Translations under genes and position numbers: made by a program
Assembly: GCF_932294415.1 (NCBI RefSeq)
Contig: NC_065538.1
Span: 17,893,656-17,957,655 of the forward strand
Length of the DNA stretch: 64,000 nt
Direction: 5' to 3'
Source of the DNA: Quercus robur
Taxonomy: Eukaryota; Streptophyta; Magnoliopsida; Fagales; Fagaceae
Shown here: one piece after another, positions 12,607 to 23,720 of the stretch
How the letters are laid out: every line of letters starts with the position of its first letter
How positions within the stretch are numbered: position 1 is the first letter of the stretch
Notes under the pieces: model-generated
What the model was told of the DNA's origin: nothing
What the model saw: only the letters and a program-made list of their open reading frames with translations
Database searches by the model: none

Positions 12607-13558
12607 AAAATGTGATTGGTAAATAAAAAAATGTAGATCCATATATAAGTAATAGTTAACCACTCACAATCTGTCACATTAAAATTATAGTAAAAAAATT
12701 GTGAAATAATTTGTAATCTTAAAATTACTCATATACAATAATACAACAAAATATAGATTATAATTTTATTTTTAATTTCTCTTTCTTATATCAGCAAGAG
12801 CAACCACAAATATATATATATATATATATATATATGAGTGATTCTCCTAATTAATGATATACTTACGAGTCTAGTGCTTTGATTAATTGTGTGGCTTTTA
12901 TATTTTGTCCTTCAAAGTAAAAGTGCATTTACTTCGCTAAGATTATTGCAACATTTTTTTTTTTGGTTCTCGAGAATCATTGCCTCAAATGTATTGTTGA
13001 GTCCTATAAATTCAATAATAATTTTTTTCATAACGTTTTTATTAATTACTTAGAAAGTATATATGTATCACAGATTCATAATGAAATACATGTTAATAGT
13101 TGATCTATATAAAAGTGAGATTACACCAATCATGATTTATCAATTTATCACATAATAAACTATGATTTCCTTACCATTATTTTACGGATCATCCCAAAAA
13201 TTAAAAAGAAAAGGAAAAAAAATTCACCGTTTATGTATAATATATATATATATATATATATTGAAAATTTTTACGTCAAATTAATAAAAAGCAGCAAGAC
13301 GTCAAACACTCGAGCCAATTCACGAGAGATACATGACTTTGGTAAAAGGGTGAGACCCGTGGAGAGGTGATCTGATACAGGTCGATTCGATTGTGGGTGA
13401 AATCATGAAAAGTATTGAATTGTTGAAAACCACTAATTGCCACCTTTAATCCTAGGACTAGAAAATTCGAAAACAAATGTCGTAAGTATAGAAAATGTGG
13501 ATAGCTAGAGTCTGTCTAGGATACATGTCCTCCAACATGCAAGTCAAACTTTTCAAGT

Positions 13559-13570
13559 TTCAGCAAAAAA
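13559..13570 (+). mobile_element. 12-bp micro-insertion TTCAGC + A6 between 18-bp repeats
   Basis: AAGTCAAACTTTTCAAGT (13541-13558) and AAGTCTAACTTTTCAAGT (13571-13588) differ at one base and flank TTCAGCAAAAAA. This is the smallest member of the poly(A) micro-insert set. A simple tandem duplication could also give this pattern. Confidence 0.4.
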
Positions 13571-14024
13571 AAGTCTAACTTTTCAAGTCACACACAAGAT
13601 ATTTATAATATTGTGTTTATCAATTAAGAATTTATTTTAAATGAATAATATTTATTTTAAAATTATTTTTTGAAGGTCGAAATTCCATTTATGAATGGAA
13701 ATATTTTTAGTCGTTAGATAACTACAAAGTGCATTTACATAAATTTCTATAGTTTTGGTTAACATAAACTCATAAAATATTCCAATTATAATTATTTAAA
13801 ACTATATCATGAACATTTATGAACATTTTTTTTTTTTTAGTAAACAATAATACTTATTAGAATACACACAAAAATAGTAATATTAGTGTTTTAAACCGGG
13901 TTTATAATGTATTATTTAACCAAAATACAACTACAAAAAGGTCTAACCTTTATGAGCTTAACATAATGAGTTTGACAAGAAAATAATATATGGAGTTTTT
14001 TATGTTATACTTTTTGTAAGGACA

Positions 14025-14823
14025 CGATTTGCTCCCAAAACCCAAATGGATGGTTAATGGCCAAAAGAGCCCAAAACAATAGATCTGTTAGAAAGTGGGC
14101 TTGAAAATGAACTTTCAATGAGTTAGGTGAATAGTGATCACAGTAGGTTAGTTATTACTGGAAAGAATAAAATAAATAGTTCTGAGCAAGAAAGGTTCTT
14201 CTCGATCAAGTCCGAGGATGGTTTGTTCTTATATATTTTTCTTAAACTTATACAAAATTACAGTTCTTGAGTATACAGTGATTTCTTCCTAGAATTTCTG
14301 TTGATCCCTTCGTAATGGGGTTCTTCTCTTTTATATTTCCTTCCTTTCTTTCATTTCAGCCCTCCACGTGTAGGTCAGATTGCTAATCTCCTTGATACTT
14401 GTCTCATTAGCACTTTCCTGAAATCTTTGGGGGTAGTTGTAAACCTGAAAGTCACTGTTCAGGTATCACTTCCACATTAATGCGGCCAAGGGGTTAGATG
14501 CAGAGCATTCAATGTGGTGGTAGCAGCTTTCTTCTCAAATATTTACCAACTCTCTTTCGTCTCATCCCTCTCTAGTGTTTATCCTTCCAAGAATGATTGC
14601 ATGTTGCCCTATTCTTGATGGATGGTCAGACCTTTGACCTCTACTCTGCTTAGCTAAGGAGGTATTTCTCCTCGGACAACATCTCCTGCTCCCTATGACC
14701 AGACTTCTTCCACAGCCTATTAATTTGTATGCATTCGCTAGTATTTATCTGTCCTTAGGTTATTTGACATTTTCGGGCACGACCCATGGCCCAATACTTT
14801 TATCTAGGCCTTTCATCCCTACA
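14025..14823 (+). mobile_element. Solo LTR, copy A
   Basis: Begins TGTAAGGACACGATTTGC and ends CATCCCTACA, so it has TG...CA termini. Flanks are CTTTT (14020-14024) and CTTTC (14824-14828), a 5-bp target duplication with one mismatch. Inside are CACATTAATGCGGCC and CTCCTCGGACA, also present in the inverted copy at 20901-21622. No coding region is attached, so it is a solo LTR from LTR-LTR recombination. Confidence 0.75.
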
Positions 14824-17070
14824 CTTTCCATACTTGAATATTTATACAAAATTTGGTATGTAGAAAATAAATTATTACCAAAAAAAAAAAAAAAAACTGA
14901 GATATTTTTTTTTTTATAACTTTTGAAATGTAACAATAATATGCTTCTATATTTTTTTCCCATTCTATTAAATTTTTAATTTTTATATCAAGAAAATGGC
15001 CAATTAGCTTTTATTCCACTCCTTTTATATCAAGAAAATGTTAGAACTATTAGTAATATCAAGTAAATTCTTAATAATAATTTTATATCAAGAAAAGCTA
15101 ACGTCATTTTATTCCACTCCTTGTTCATGAGACACATTAAAAATCTAATTGGCCAATAGCATGGTGGATTGAACTTAAGAACTCTAAGTTTACATCACAT
15201 CGCAGACCAATAACCCCCCCCCCCCCCCCCCCCAAAACCCAAGTAAAGGTAGACATAAGAGGGGGCCCAAAGGGGCCTAGGCCCCTGGGCTTATGAAATA
15301 TATATATATATATATATAATAGGTATATTTCCAGTTAAAAAATAAAATTTTATATTTAGACCCCTCTTCTATGTAGCTTAGCCCCTCTCCCCTCAAAAAT
15401 CATCAGCTCAACCCATTCTAGTCCAGCCCAAACTCATGTAAATCATCAGCCCAAAACATATGGATGCTTATTTGTTAATATTTATATTTTTAGAAATGCT
15501 ATATGTTCATAGTATTTTCACTATATTTTTCATAACAAATATTAAGCGGTAGGTTGTTAGTGGTTGTTTTTGGTAGGTAAAAATGCAATTTTAGTAGTGA
15601 GTTCAAATTAGAAATAGTAACAACTAATCATTTAAAATTTGTTATGAAAATGTTGCAGATATAACATTTTTTTTTTCTTATACTTCGGCCCCTTACTTGA
15701 AATCTTGGGTCCATCCTCCACCCAAGTATTTGGGTGCTAATGTCAATTTTAGGAATATGGAAGTACATAGTACTACAATTATTATGGAACATGGCATGTA
15801 AATCGCAATGCTCATAAATTTTGAGCTAATGTTTACTTCATTATGTTTTTCTTAATTGTGTGTGCAAGGACTCCCCCCCCCCCCCCCCCCCCCCCAAAAA
15901 AAACCATTTCTTTGAAAAATTTAAGTAATATATTGGTTTTATAGTTGGCCCCCCTCAAATTTTTAGATTAGTCCAAATAGTCCAAAAGAAACTGATCACC
16001 TAACCCTTTCTTTGGGCCCATGGTCCCTCCATAGTCCAAATACAATACAACAAAAAATCCACAAATCACTAATATCATAATTCAATAATTCATAACCAAA
16101 AAAATCTCATAGAAAAAAAATATTCCCTTAGGGGGTGACAATAATCTATATGACTTTTTTATTAATTTATAAATTATGGAAAAGTCAATTACAATTTGCA
16201 AAATTCTTTTAGAAGCCAATATTGATGATGTAGCATTGTCAACTCTTAATATTAATATTCCAATTTTTTAAAATCCTCAAACAAAGTTTTGAAAACTTCA
16301 TTAGTGTGATTTTCAGTTGTATCCAAAAGTATGGGTTTATCATATTGGTGAGTTGGTCAACGTGATAAAATCAACATATTAATTCCAATTACCCAAAATC
16401 TGAAGATCCAAAGTCTTCTTTTTTTATACTTTTTCTTCGAAAATGTTAGAATATCATATTGTAACTTTCAACTTTTTTTGTTCATATTATTTTCTTCTTG
16501 ACTTAAATATTTATAGTAATAAAGTGCAATTATTTTGTCTATCATGATTTTTTTTTTAATAGAACATGTCAAATTTTTCTGGTTCATGCTTCACCTTTGT
16601 TCAAATCCTGATTCCGTCATCTGTGTGTGGCAACCTCTCAAGCATCTTGCATCATGCTTGGGTCATGTTTCACGCGAAACAGAGAACCTGATACACATCA
16701 CATCGCATGCCTTATTACACGAGATCTATAAATATGTACCTTTCCCTTTCTAGTTTCTAGTTTCCACTAGATAATTCGTTTCCAATTAATGAACTAATAG
16801 ATACTGATCTGGCTGCCACAGTTAAAGTCCGCATGCATACTACAAAGTTCAACTTGCACAAGTAAAAAATTAAATAGTAACCATAAAATATTTTTCATTG
16901 CATAAACTAAGATATTTGCAAAGCATACCATAACCTATTGCTACAGTTCTCGAATAATAAAATAAGCTGACTTTTTAATTTGGAGCCAAACGCACACTAT
17001 GTTAGCTACCCAAATATGCATTTAAATATTTGATAGATAATAGCTTTTCCAACTTTCCTTGAGTTGATTA
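14824..17070. other. Intergenic, repeat-rich, no gene
   Basis: No supportable gene. It contains C-runs at 15214-15233 (20 C) and 15873-15895 (23 C), a (TA)n tract near 15299, a stretch dense in GGGGCC/GGCCCC near 15262-15290, and a TIR element (15492). Confidence 0.5.
15492..15670. mobile_element. Short TIR element (MITE)
   Basis: The left end AAATGCTATATGTTCATAG...TTTTCATAACAAAT pairs with the reverse complement of the right end (ATTTGTTATGAAAATGTTGCAG...ATAACATTT), over arms of about 35-47 bp. There is no coding capacity. Confidence 0.55.
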
Positions 17071-17271
17071 GGGTTCGTTTGAGATCTGTTTATTTTTTTG
17101 AAACTAAAATTTTTTTACTAAAAGTATCGTAAATAAAGATAAAAGTCAACTGAAATAGTACCGTAGAATCCATGAACAGTACCAAAAAGTGTAGTAAGAC
17201 TCATGAATAGTAACAAAAATAAGCTGAATAGTAAAATAAGTTAACAAAAATAATATTTGCCAAACTGACAC
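17071..17271 (-). mobile_element. Tourist-like MITE, 201 bp
   Basis: Bounded by TTA (17068-17070) and TAA (17272-17274). Its interior is the reverse complement of the 201-bp element at 38804-39004, with shared AGTAAAATAAG, AATAAGCTGA and GATAAAAGT blocks. Both copies have exactly the same length. TIRs begin GGGTTCGTTTG and GTGTCAGTTTG. Confidence 0.65.
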
Positions 17272-17689
17272 TAACTTTTCAAATTATCAATACTAAAATT
17301 TTGTTTTAATGGGGCAATCTGAAAATCAATTTGAAAAATCCTCATTTTCCTTGTTGTTTCCCATTGACTTGGTTCACGTCAAGAAAGAAAATGTAGAGAA
17401 ACTAAAAGTTTTAACATTTCTTAAAACAATGGATCCCTTTGTACGTGGGATTCTCTTAAAGTAATAATTATTATTTACTGCATCACTTTCATTTTTATAT
17501 GAATTTTGAGAAAATGATTTTGTTTTCCCCTCATAACAAGTGGCGAAGGGAGATATAGCCATATAGGTGATGCAGCATGCAAGTGTGGAAAGAGTTATTG
17601 TTACCATGAAGAGTAAGGATATAGGGTTTTTTTTTTTTTTTTTTTTGGAGAGAAGGAAACTGATGGACTATATCCAATTGTAAAATCGA

Positions 17690-18987
17690 AACAAAATGTG
17701 ATGGGATATCTTCCATCCATACTTGAAAATCTGGTATGCATAATGCATTTTTAGCTAGACTATGAGCAACCCTATTATCGTTTCTCTTAATGTGAGAATA
17801 CAACAATCTTACAAATTTGTTAGCAAACACTTTTACATCTTCAATCAGTAAACCCGTTGGTGATAAGCTACACTCCTCTGACTTCAAAGCTTGAATCAGT
17901 CCAAGAGAATCACTTTCAAGGATAGCACTTTGAAATCCCAACTCCAATGCAAAAGACAATGCCTTGAGGGCTGCCAGCTCCTCAATCTCTTCAACCTTGT
18001 ATGCTTGAGGGATTTTTTGTGAGCAAGAAGCCAAAACAGCCCCATTACTATCCCGTATAACCACTCTAATACCAGACATATTAGATGCACCAAAAACCGC
18101 ACCATCAAATTTTATTTTCACTAACCCAGCTTCCATACTTGAAAATCTGGTATGCATAATGCATTTTTAGCCAGACTATGAGCAATCCTATTGCAATTTC
18201 TCTTAATGTGAGAATACAACAATCTTACAAAATTGTTAGCAAACACTTTCACATCTTCAATTAGTAAACCCGTTGGTGATAAGCTACACTCCTCTGACTT
18301 CAAAGTTTGAATCAGTCCAAGAAAATCACCTTCAAGGATAACACTTCGAAATCCCAACTCAAACACAAAAGACAATGCCTTGAGGGCTACCAGCGCCTCA
18401 ATCTCTTCAGTCTTGTATGCTTGAGGGATTTTTTGTGAGCAAGAAGCCAAAACAGTCCCATTTCTATCCCGTATAACCATTCTAATACTGGACATATTAG
18501 ATGCACCAAAAACCGCACCATCAAAATTTATTTTCACCAACCCAGCTGGTGGGCATCCCCACCTCGTCTCTCCACTGCCATTGGTTATTACCTAGACATT
18601 TAGGACCTGCAAATTCTATCGGTACTATGCCAACACTTCCTTTGCACGTTTTGCCACTTGATGAAGCGAAACAGCTTGTAAGTGCAATTGGGTTTTATTT
18701 CTTTGATTCCACACCATCCAAGCTGTGTATGCAAATAATTTTAGTGACCTCCCTTCTACAATCATCCAAGACAACAGCTCCTTGACATCCATAAATTCCA
18801 CCTCAGACCTGAAATTCCATATTCCATGATCAGCCCACCTGCTTTGAACAAACTCTAGCCTTGCATCATCTGTAAGTGTCTTAACTAAAAACACCACATC
18901 GGGATCTTTTGCCCATATGATTTCAACGAGCTCCCTCCCTGTACGCAAGTTCCCAAGCCTGCAACAGTTCCACACTAAACAACTCAT
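17690..18987 (-). pseudogene. LINE ORF2 remnant: endonuclease N-terminus joined to RNase H x2
   Basis: Starts at 18987 with MSCLVWNC, the usual opening of plant L1 endonucleases. At the expected metal-binding Glu position (ETLTD in relatives, as I recall) it reads KTLTD. After about 49 residues it jumps to the KELLSWM and AWMVWNQRN region, which normally lies just before RNase H. Two RNase H-like stretches follow, each with NFDGAV/KFDGAV, RIAHSLAKNAL/RVAHSLAKNAL and CIPDFQVW. The second is frameshifted relative to the first. RT is absent, so this cannot support retrotransposition. Confidence 0.8.
17717..18548 (-). repeat. 416-bp tandem duplication of the RNase H segment
   Basis: CCATACTTGAAAATCTGG starts at 17717 and at 18133. 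The units run 17717-18132 and 18133-18548. Because 416 is not divisible by three, the second copy is out of frame with the first. The copies are closely similar, with scattered substitutions. Confidence 0.85.
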
Positions 18988-19266
18988 TGCTATTGGCGAG
19001 GCTGAACAACAGCTCCCGCCACTACTGAAGGTGATTTTTCGTTCCTGGGGTTAGCCTGGAATCTTTTTGCTGACACTGCAGGTAGGTCTACCTCTATTCT
19101 TGTAACTCTCTTTTTTACAGGAGGTTGATAAGTCCCTGTCATGTTGCCCTTTGTTTTTCTTTCTCTGCATATCTAGGTAGAAGCTACATGATTAGGTTCT
19201 GAATGGAGAGATTTAGCTTCTAGGAAGTCAAGTGATTTTTTAAGTTGAGATAAATCACTTAGATTA

Positions 19267-20571
19267 TCACGAGGTAGGGTTTTTTGTTGCTCTCTTGGCC
19301 ACCCCCAGAAGTGTAGCCGCCCTAAACTCCTTAGCCAAACAAACTTCCTCATTATTTGCTTCCAAATCAGATACGGTCTCATTAATTTTGTTTAATTCCA
19401 CCGTTATTTCCAAATCAAATACAGTCTCATTAATTTTGTTTAATTCCACTGTTATTTCCTCATTAACTTTGGCTTTTAAACTCGAATCCTTCTTCCTATT
19501 TCCAACAAACTTAGCCACACCAAACTCCTTAGCCAAACTTATCTCTTCATTATTGACTTTCAATTCAATTTTGGTTTTAGTAGGAGACTTTATTTCCTCA
19601 ATAATGATCGCATTTGATTGATTTAGGAATACCGTTTCCTCCCTAATTACTCCACCAAAATCATTACGCATTAATGGGGAAATATTTTCGGCATCACTGC
19701 TAGCCGTTACATTTTGTGACTGCTCTGGTGCTTTTCCTTTCCCAAAATTAGATTTTCGGCATGGATTGCGGTCTACCGAGGTGTTTGAGCTTATCTTCTT
19801 CTTTGCAACATAGAACCCAGGGACCTTGATCACACTCTTCCTTGCCGCAACGAATGGGAGTGCTCTCAAGTTGGGTCCAAACTCACATTGTTATGGTGTA
19901 AGTGTGCCTTCGCTGTCAAACCAAAGCTCACAATCTTTGTCATTGTGAGTAAGCTGACCACACCAGTAACACAGATTTGGCAACCGCTCATACTTAAAAG
20001 AGATCCACACGTGCTTTCCTTCCCCTACAGAGATTAATCTTCCACGGCGCAGAGGCAAGGACAAATCAATGGATACCTGAACACATATGAAGTGATCACC
20101 ATCATAGAGTTTTGGATCAGTTGGCGTGAAGACCTCCCCCACGACACTACAAATTTTCTTCGCCGCCTCAATTATCATGTATTTAATCGGAATTCCATGA
20201 ACCTGAACCCATAGCGTTGTCCTATCAAATTTTATATCTTGCAACGGAGACTCATTCTCATATCGACTCATTACCACCAAGTGTTTGTCAAAACTCCATG
20301 GTTCGCCTCCCAAGATCCAATCCACATCCTCCCTATTGTCAAAGGTGAAAAGAATTTTTTGGTCTCCAAAATTCTGAATCTTGAAGCCATTTCTAGCTCT
20401 CCATAGCGGGGTAAAAGTCTTGGCTATAACCTCCATATTGATGGCTCACTTAGTTAAAAACTTTGTAGCAATGGAAAAATCAACAGCTCTATCATCATCA
20501 AGCAAACAACAACATGGCCCTTATCTATCTGAAAGAGTAGGTCGATTCCACGATTGAGCCAAGTCATCCAT
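19267..20571 (-). pseudogene. LINE ORF1 remnant (DUF4283 and CCHC knuckle)
   Basis: The likely original start is the ATG at 20571 (MDDLAQSWNR), but in-frame stops follow soon after. The longest open part (20436-19891) carries the DUF4283 region, with VDWILGGEPWSF and TTLWVQVHGIP, then a zinc knuckle CYWCGQLTHNDKDC. A stop after TLTP interrupts a continuation that stays open to 19267. Near 19374-19470 a ~48-bp unit encoding ELNKINETV is duplicated. ORF1 of plant LINEs is a nucleic-acid-binding protein. Confidence 0.75.
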
Positions 20572-20900
20572 CCTCACACTCCTTCAAACTGTTTCCCAAA
20601 TCCCCAAAAATAACCAAACAAGCCGAGGAATAACAGTGTACTCCAAGGATACTAAAGCACCTTCGAAGAAGGGACACCTAATTCTACTGTGCAAGAGAAA
20701 TTCGAGAGAAATCCAACTTCTGAGCACAGAGAAACTTCTTAGTTCCACCACAATGACATGTGAGAGCAAAACTACATACTTTGTGAAAGACCAGGATATA
20801 GGTGATTTGATGAGAAATACTAGAGTTATTTTAAATTTTATATATTAATCTTATAAATTAATGTGTCAAATTTTAAATGTGAAATAAAAATAACTAAACT

Positions 20901-21622
20901 TGTGGGGGGTAAAATCTGTCAGTTGATGTTGGGCCGTAGTTCATGTACCAAGCCCAGCCACGATAAGAAGAAAAGGCATGGGCGTAGGATATCCCATCCC
21001 AACCATGATGGGCCGGGCCTGTTTAGGGGCGTCCGAGGAGGAGTACCTCCTCGGACTCGCCAATTAAGTGTCCAATTCGCACTCCATACCTGGCGAGAGG
21101 TCACCCAATACGAAGGAACAGTGCGTGACGTTCAGGAAGGGGGGCAACCACAACTGCCGCATTAAATGCCAAGGAACTACTTTTCCAGCCGCATTAATGT
21201 GGAAGGGACAGGAACGCAGAATCATCTTGGCCAGTGCAACTCACAGAAAAAATGAAGGATGACCTATGGGACAGGCACTCAAGTGGAGGGTCAGGTGGTT
21301 GACAAGTGTAGGGACATGATCTTAGGAAGGATGCTATATAAGAGAAGGAGATCCCCATGGAAAGGGGATCGCAAGCAGAAGGAAGAAAAAGATAGAGAAA
21401 GAGAAAGGAGATAGAAGTATAAGAAACAGCCCCAGGGACCATTACTCCAATAGTTTGAAGGAATATCCTTACGTCCAACTGGTTGCATGGCTTGGTCGTA
21501 ACTGCGTTTCCTCTGTCAAAGACCTAGTTCTTTAACCTACTCTCTACAAATTCATTGTTGAGGGACTTTTGGGCCAGAATCACCCGCCTGTTGGGCCTGA
21601 GCCCCAAAATCGTGCCCCTACA
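20901..21622 (-). mobile_element. Solo LTR, copy B, perfect 5-bp target duplication
   Basis: AAACT flanks both ends (20896-20900 and 21623-21627). On the minus strand it begins TGTAGGGGCACGATTTTGGG, related to the start of the solo LTR at 14025, and it shares the CACATTAATGCGGC block. A minus-strand TTATATAG near 21340 is a plausible TATA box. No internal domain is present. The two copies are in opposite orientation about 6 kb apart. Confidence 0.85.
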
Positions 21623-21833
21623 AAACTTATATTCATTTTTTTAAGAATAATATTCATTATTTTATTGACATGGAGCCAATCACATTGATTTATCATGTCA
21701 ATTTGTATGTTTTTTTATAATGAAATTAATGATAACTTTAACATTTTCAATAAAATACCAACCATATAAAATAAAAAATGATTAGATCCTATTGGTCAAG
21801 GAAAAAAAACCCTTGAAAAGTTGAAAAGCCAAT

Positions 21834-22109
21834 TTGTCACCCTTTTGCCAACAAAGTTCAGGACAATGCAATGAGAAGTAGAGCACCCAATAAAATGTTG
21901 GGGCAAGAAAAGATATCAACCATTAAGTTTGGTAGCCTTTTGACACAACTTAATTACTTAAAAAAAAAAAAAAAAAAAATTGTCACCCTTTTGCCAACAA
22001 AGTTTGGGACAATGCAATGAGAAGTAGAGCACCCAATAAAATGTTAAGGCAAGAAAAGATATCGACCATTAAGTTTGGTATCCTTTTGACACAACTTAAT
22101 TACTTAAAA
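21834..22109. repeat. 146-bp tandem duplication
   Basis: TTGTCACCCTTTTGCCAACA begins at 21834 and at 21980. Both copies run through GACACAACTTAATTACTT and end in an A-run (about 19 A in the first, 8 in the second). The A-run at the junction suggests the duplication used or created a poly(A) tract. Confidence 0.85.
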
Positions 22110-22178
22110 AAAATGGAAATATAATACAAATATTATATATTTAAAAAGTGAGGTTTTAAAAAACTTAAATTTTTAGTG

Positions 22179-22290
22179 GGTTTCAGTTAATTCAACTGGT
22201 AAAATATCTGGTGGTTAAATAAGAGATCTGGAGTTTAATCTCCGCCTACTTCAAAAACTAATTGGTGTCTTGATCTGGTAATAAAAAACT
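22179..22290 (+). mobile_element. tRNA-derived SINE, copy 2, 5' part (interrupted)
   Basis: Matches the SINE at 10021 block by block: GTTTCAGTTAATTCAACTGG, AATAAGAGATCTGGAG, TCTCCGCCTAC and ATTGGTGTCTTGATCTGG, ending in ATAAAAAACT. The rest of the SINE (AACTATTATCC, GCCATAAGTT) resumes after 30053, on the far side of the 22291-30053 element. That element therefore inserted into this SINE. Confidence 0.65.
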
Positions 22291-22622
22291 AAGTATAAAT
22301 GCACTTTTAGTCCCTATATTTTGCATTTTTTTCATTTTGGTCCCTACATTTTCATTTCACCACTTTTAGCCCTAAATTAATTAACGCGTTCCATATTAGT
22401 CCTTACCATTACTCACTTAATAGAAATTGCTGATGTGACAAACGGAGTGCACTGTTGGCACATTAAATGTTAATGTGGCTAACAAAATAATATTAAAAAT
22501 GCCATGTCAGAATAAAAATAATGATTAAAAAAGACACATAAGCATCCACATCAACTTTTGATTTTGAAAATTAATTTATCTATTTTAACAAAATAAAATA
22601 TGAAGAAAACAAAATTAGAACC

Positions 22623-23690
22623 TAAAATACACATTAATTCAAATCTGGTCTCGTCTTAAACATGACCAAGAAAGAACACAAAACCAAAATATTCAATCAC
22701 ATGAACACAAACCTAGAAAAAGCTTCAACCCAAAACTTCCTTATCAAAAACTGGTTCCCCCAACCCTTCTAGTACATTCTCCAAGCTTCCTCTCTCTTCC
22801 AAAACTTAAAGCTTCCTTTCTCTCTCTTCCAAAAAACAGAGATCTCTCTCTTCCAAAACACATTTATGGCCAAAAGTTTTGAGCTCTACCTCCTTGCTCA
22901 TCGCCACCGTCACCACCACAACTAGTTGTGGTGCTTTTTTTTCTTTCTCTGATTGACTCATTCTCTTGATCTCTTGATTTTGCTTAAACCCAAACCCAAA
23001 TGCCTCAAGCTCCTCGCTCAGATCGGTGCTTTGCTCTCTCTCTGTGGCTCAGATCGATGTCTTTCTCTCTCGGTGGGTCTCTCTGTCTCAGATCGGTGTC
23101 TCTCCCTCCCCGATTCCCTTTTTTGCTCGCCCCTCCTTTTTTCCTCCCCTCTCCACAACCTTCCATAGTTTTGATCTGGGTTTAGAGAGAGGTTGAGATT
23201 GGTGTGGTGGTAGTTGTGAAACAAAAATCGGTGGTGGTGGTCGATGGTTGTGAAGCAATGGTTGGTTGGGTCCGGTGGTGGGTTGAAGGGTGGGTTTGTT
23301 GTTGGAGTGGGTTGTGGGGTGGGTTTGTTGATCGTTGATTGCTAAGTTTGAGATGTTTTGGTGTTCTTGTTGGAGAGTAGTTTGTGTTTGTGTTTGGTTG
23401 ACAAGAAAGGGTAAGAAAATCCTAGAAAATCTAAGTTTGTGTTCTTATGTTTAATCTAGGTTTGTGTTCTTATTTTAATTTTAATTTTGCTTTGTGTTGG
23501 TATGGTTGAGCTGGGTTTGTGTTGGTATATGTGGATTGATTTTGTTTTGGATAATTTAGTTTATGTATATATAAATAAATGGATTGTTTTTGTTTGTACA
23601 ATATTCATTTTTTATTCTTTTGGGTTTGATTTTCTTGTATTCTTATGTTTTTTCTGGGTTTGTGCTCTTCTGTCTTTATGATGAAGAGGA
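22623..23690. other. Noncoding interior between the left arm and LINE ORF1
   Basis: Contains CT-rich tracts (22780-22860), repeated CTCAGATCGGTG/CTCAGATCGATG phrases near 23018-23100, and a GGTTGTGG-rich stretch near 23200-23340. It may be the original interior of the inverted-arm element, the LINE 5' UTR, or both. I cannot place the boundary with confidence. Confidence 0.4.
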
Positions 23691-23720
23691 TGGCAGATCT
23701 AAATTCATTCTTTCCGTACG

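Larger units (their letters stand above)
7905..14024. other. AT-rich intergenic region upstream of PFK
   Basis: The first few hundred bases should contain the PFK promoter and 5' UTR (transcribed leftward). I see no convincing TATA box. The rest has no credible gene. It contains (TA)n tracts near 9595, 11236, 12186, 12304, 12810 and 13241, a 30-plus poly(T) near 11550, one SINE (10021), a hairpin-forming inverted repeat (11010) and two tandem repeats (11720 and 12400), listed separately. Confidence 0.6.
17626..20792 (-). mobile_element. Non-autonomous LINE derivative lacking RT, with target duplication
   Basis: The 10-bp direct repeat AGGATATAGG flanks the element at 17616-17625 and 20793-20802. 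The 3' end is a 20-nt poly(A), seen as T at 17627-17646. From the 5' end come an ORF1 remnant (DUF4283 plus zinc knuckle), the first ~50 residues of ORF2 endonuclease, a jump straight to the end of the RT-linked zinc-finger region, then two tandem RNase H domains. Most of the endonuclease and the whole RT are missing. Intact boundaries with a TSD show a complete insertion, so the loss happened either before insertion (trans-mobilised) or as a later internal deletion. Confidence 0.85.

Noticed and set aside
19295..19621. Plus-strand 108-aa open frame
   Set aside because: It is the antisense shadow of the LINE ORF1 remnant with duplicated Ser/Leu-rich segments.
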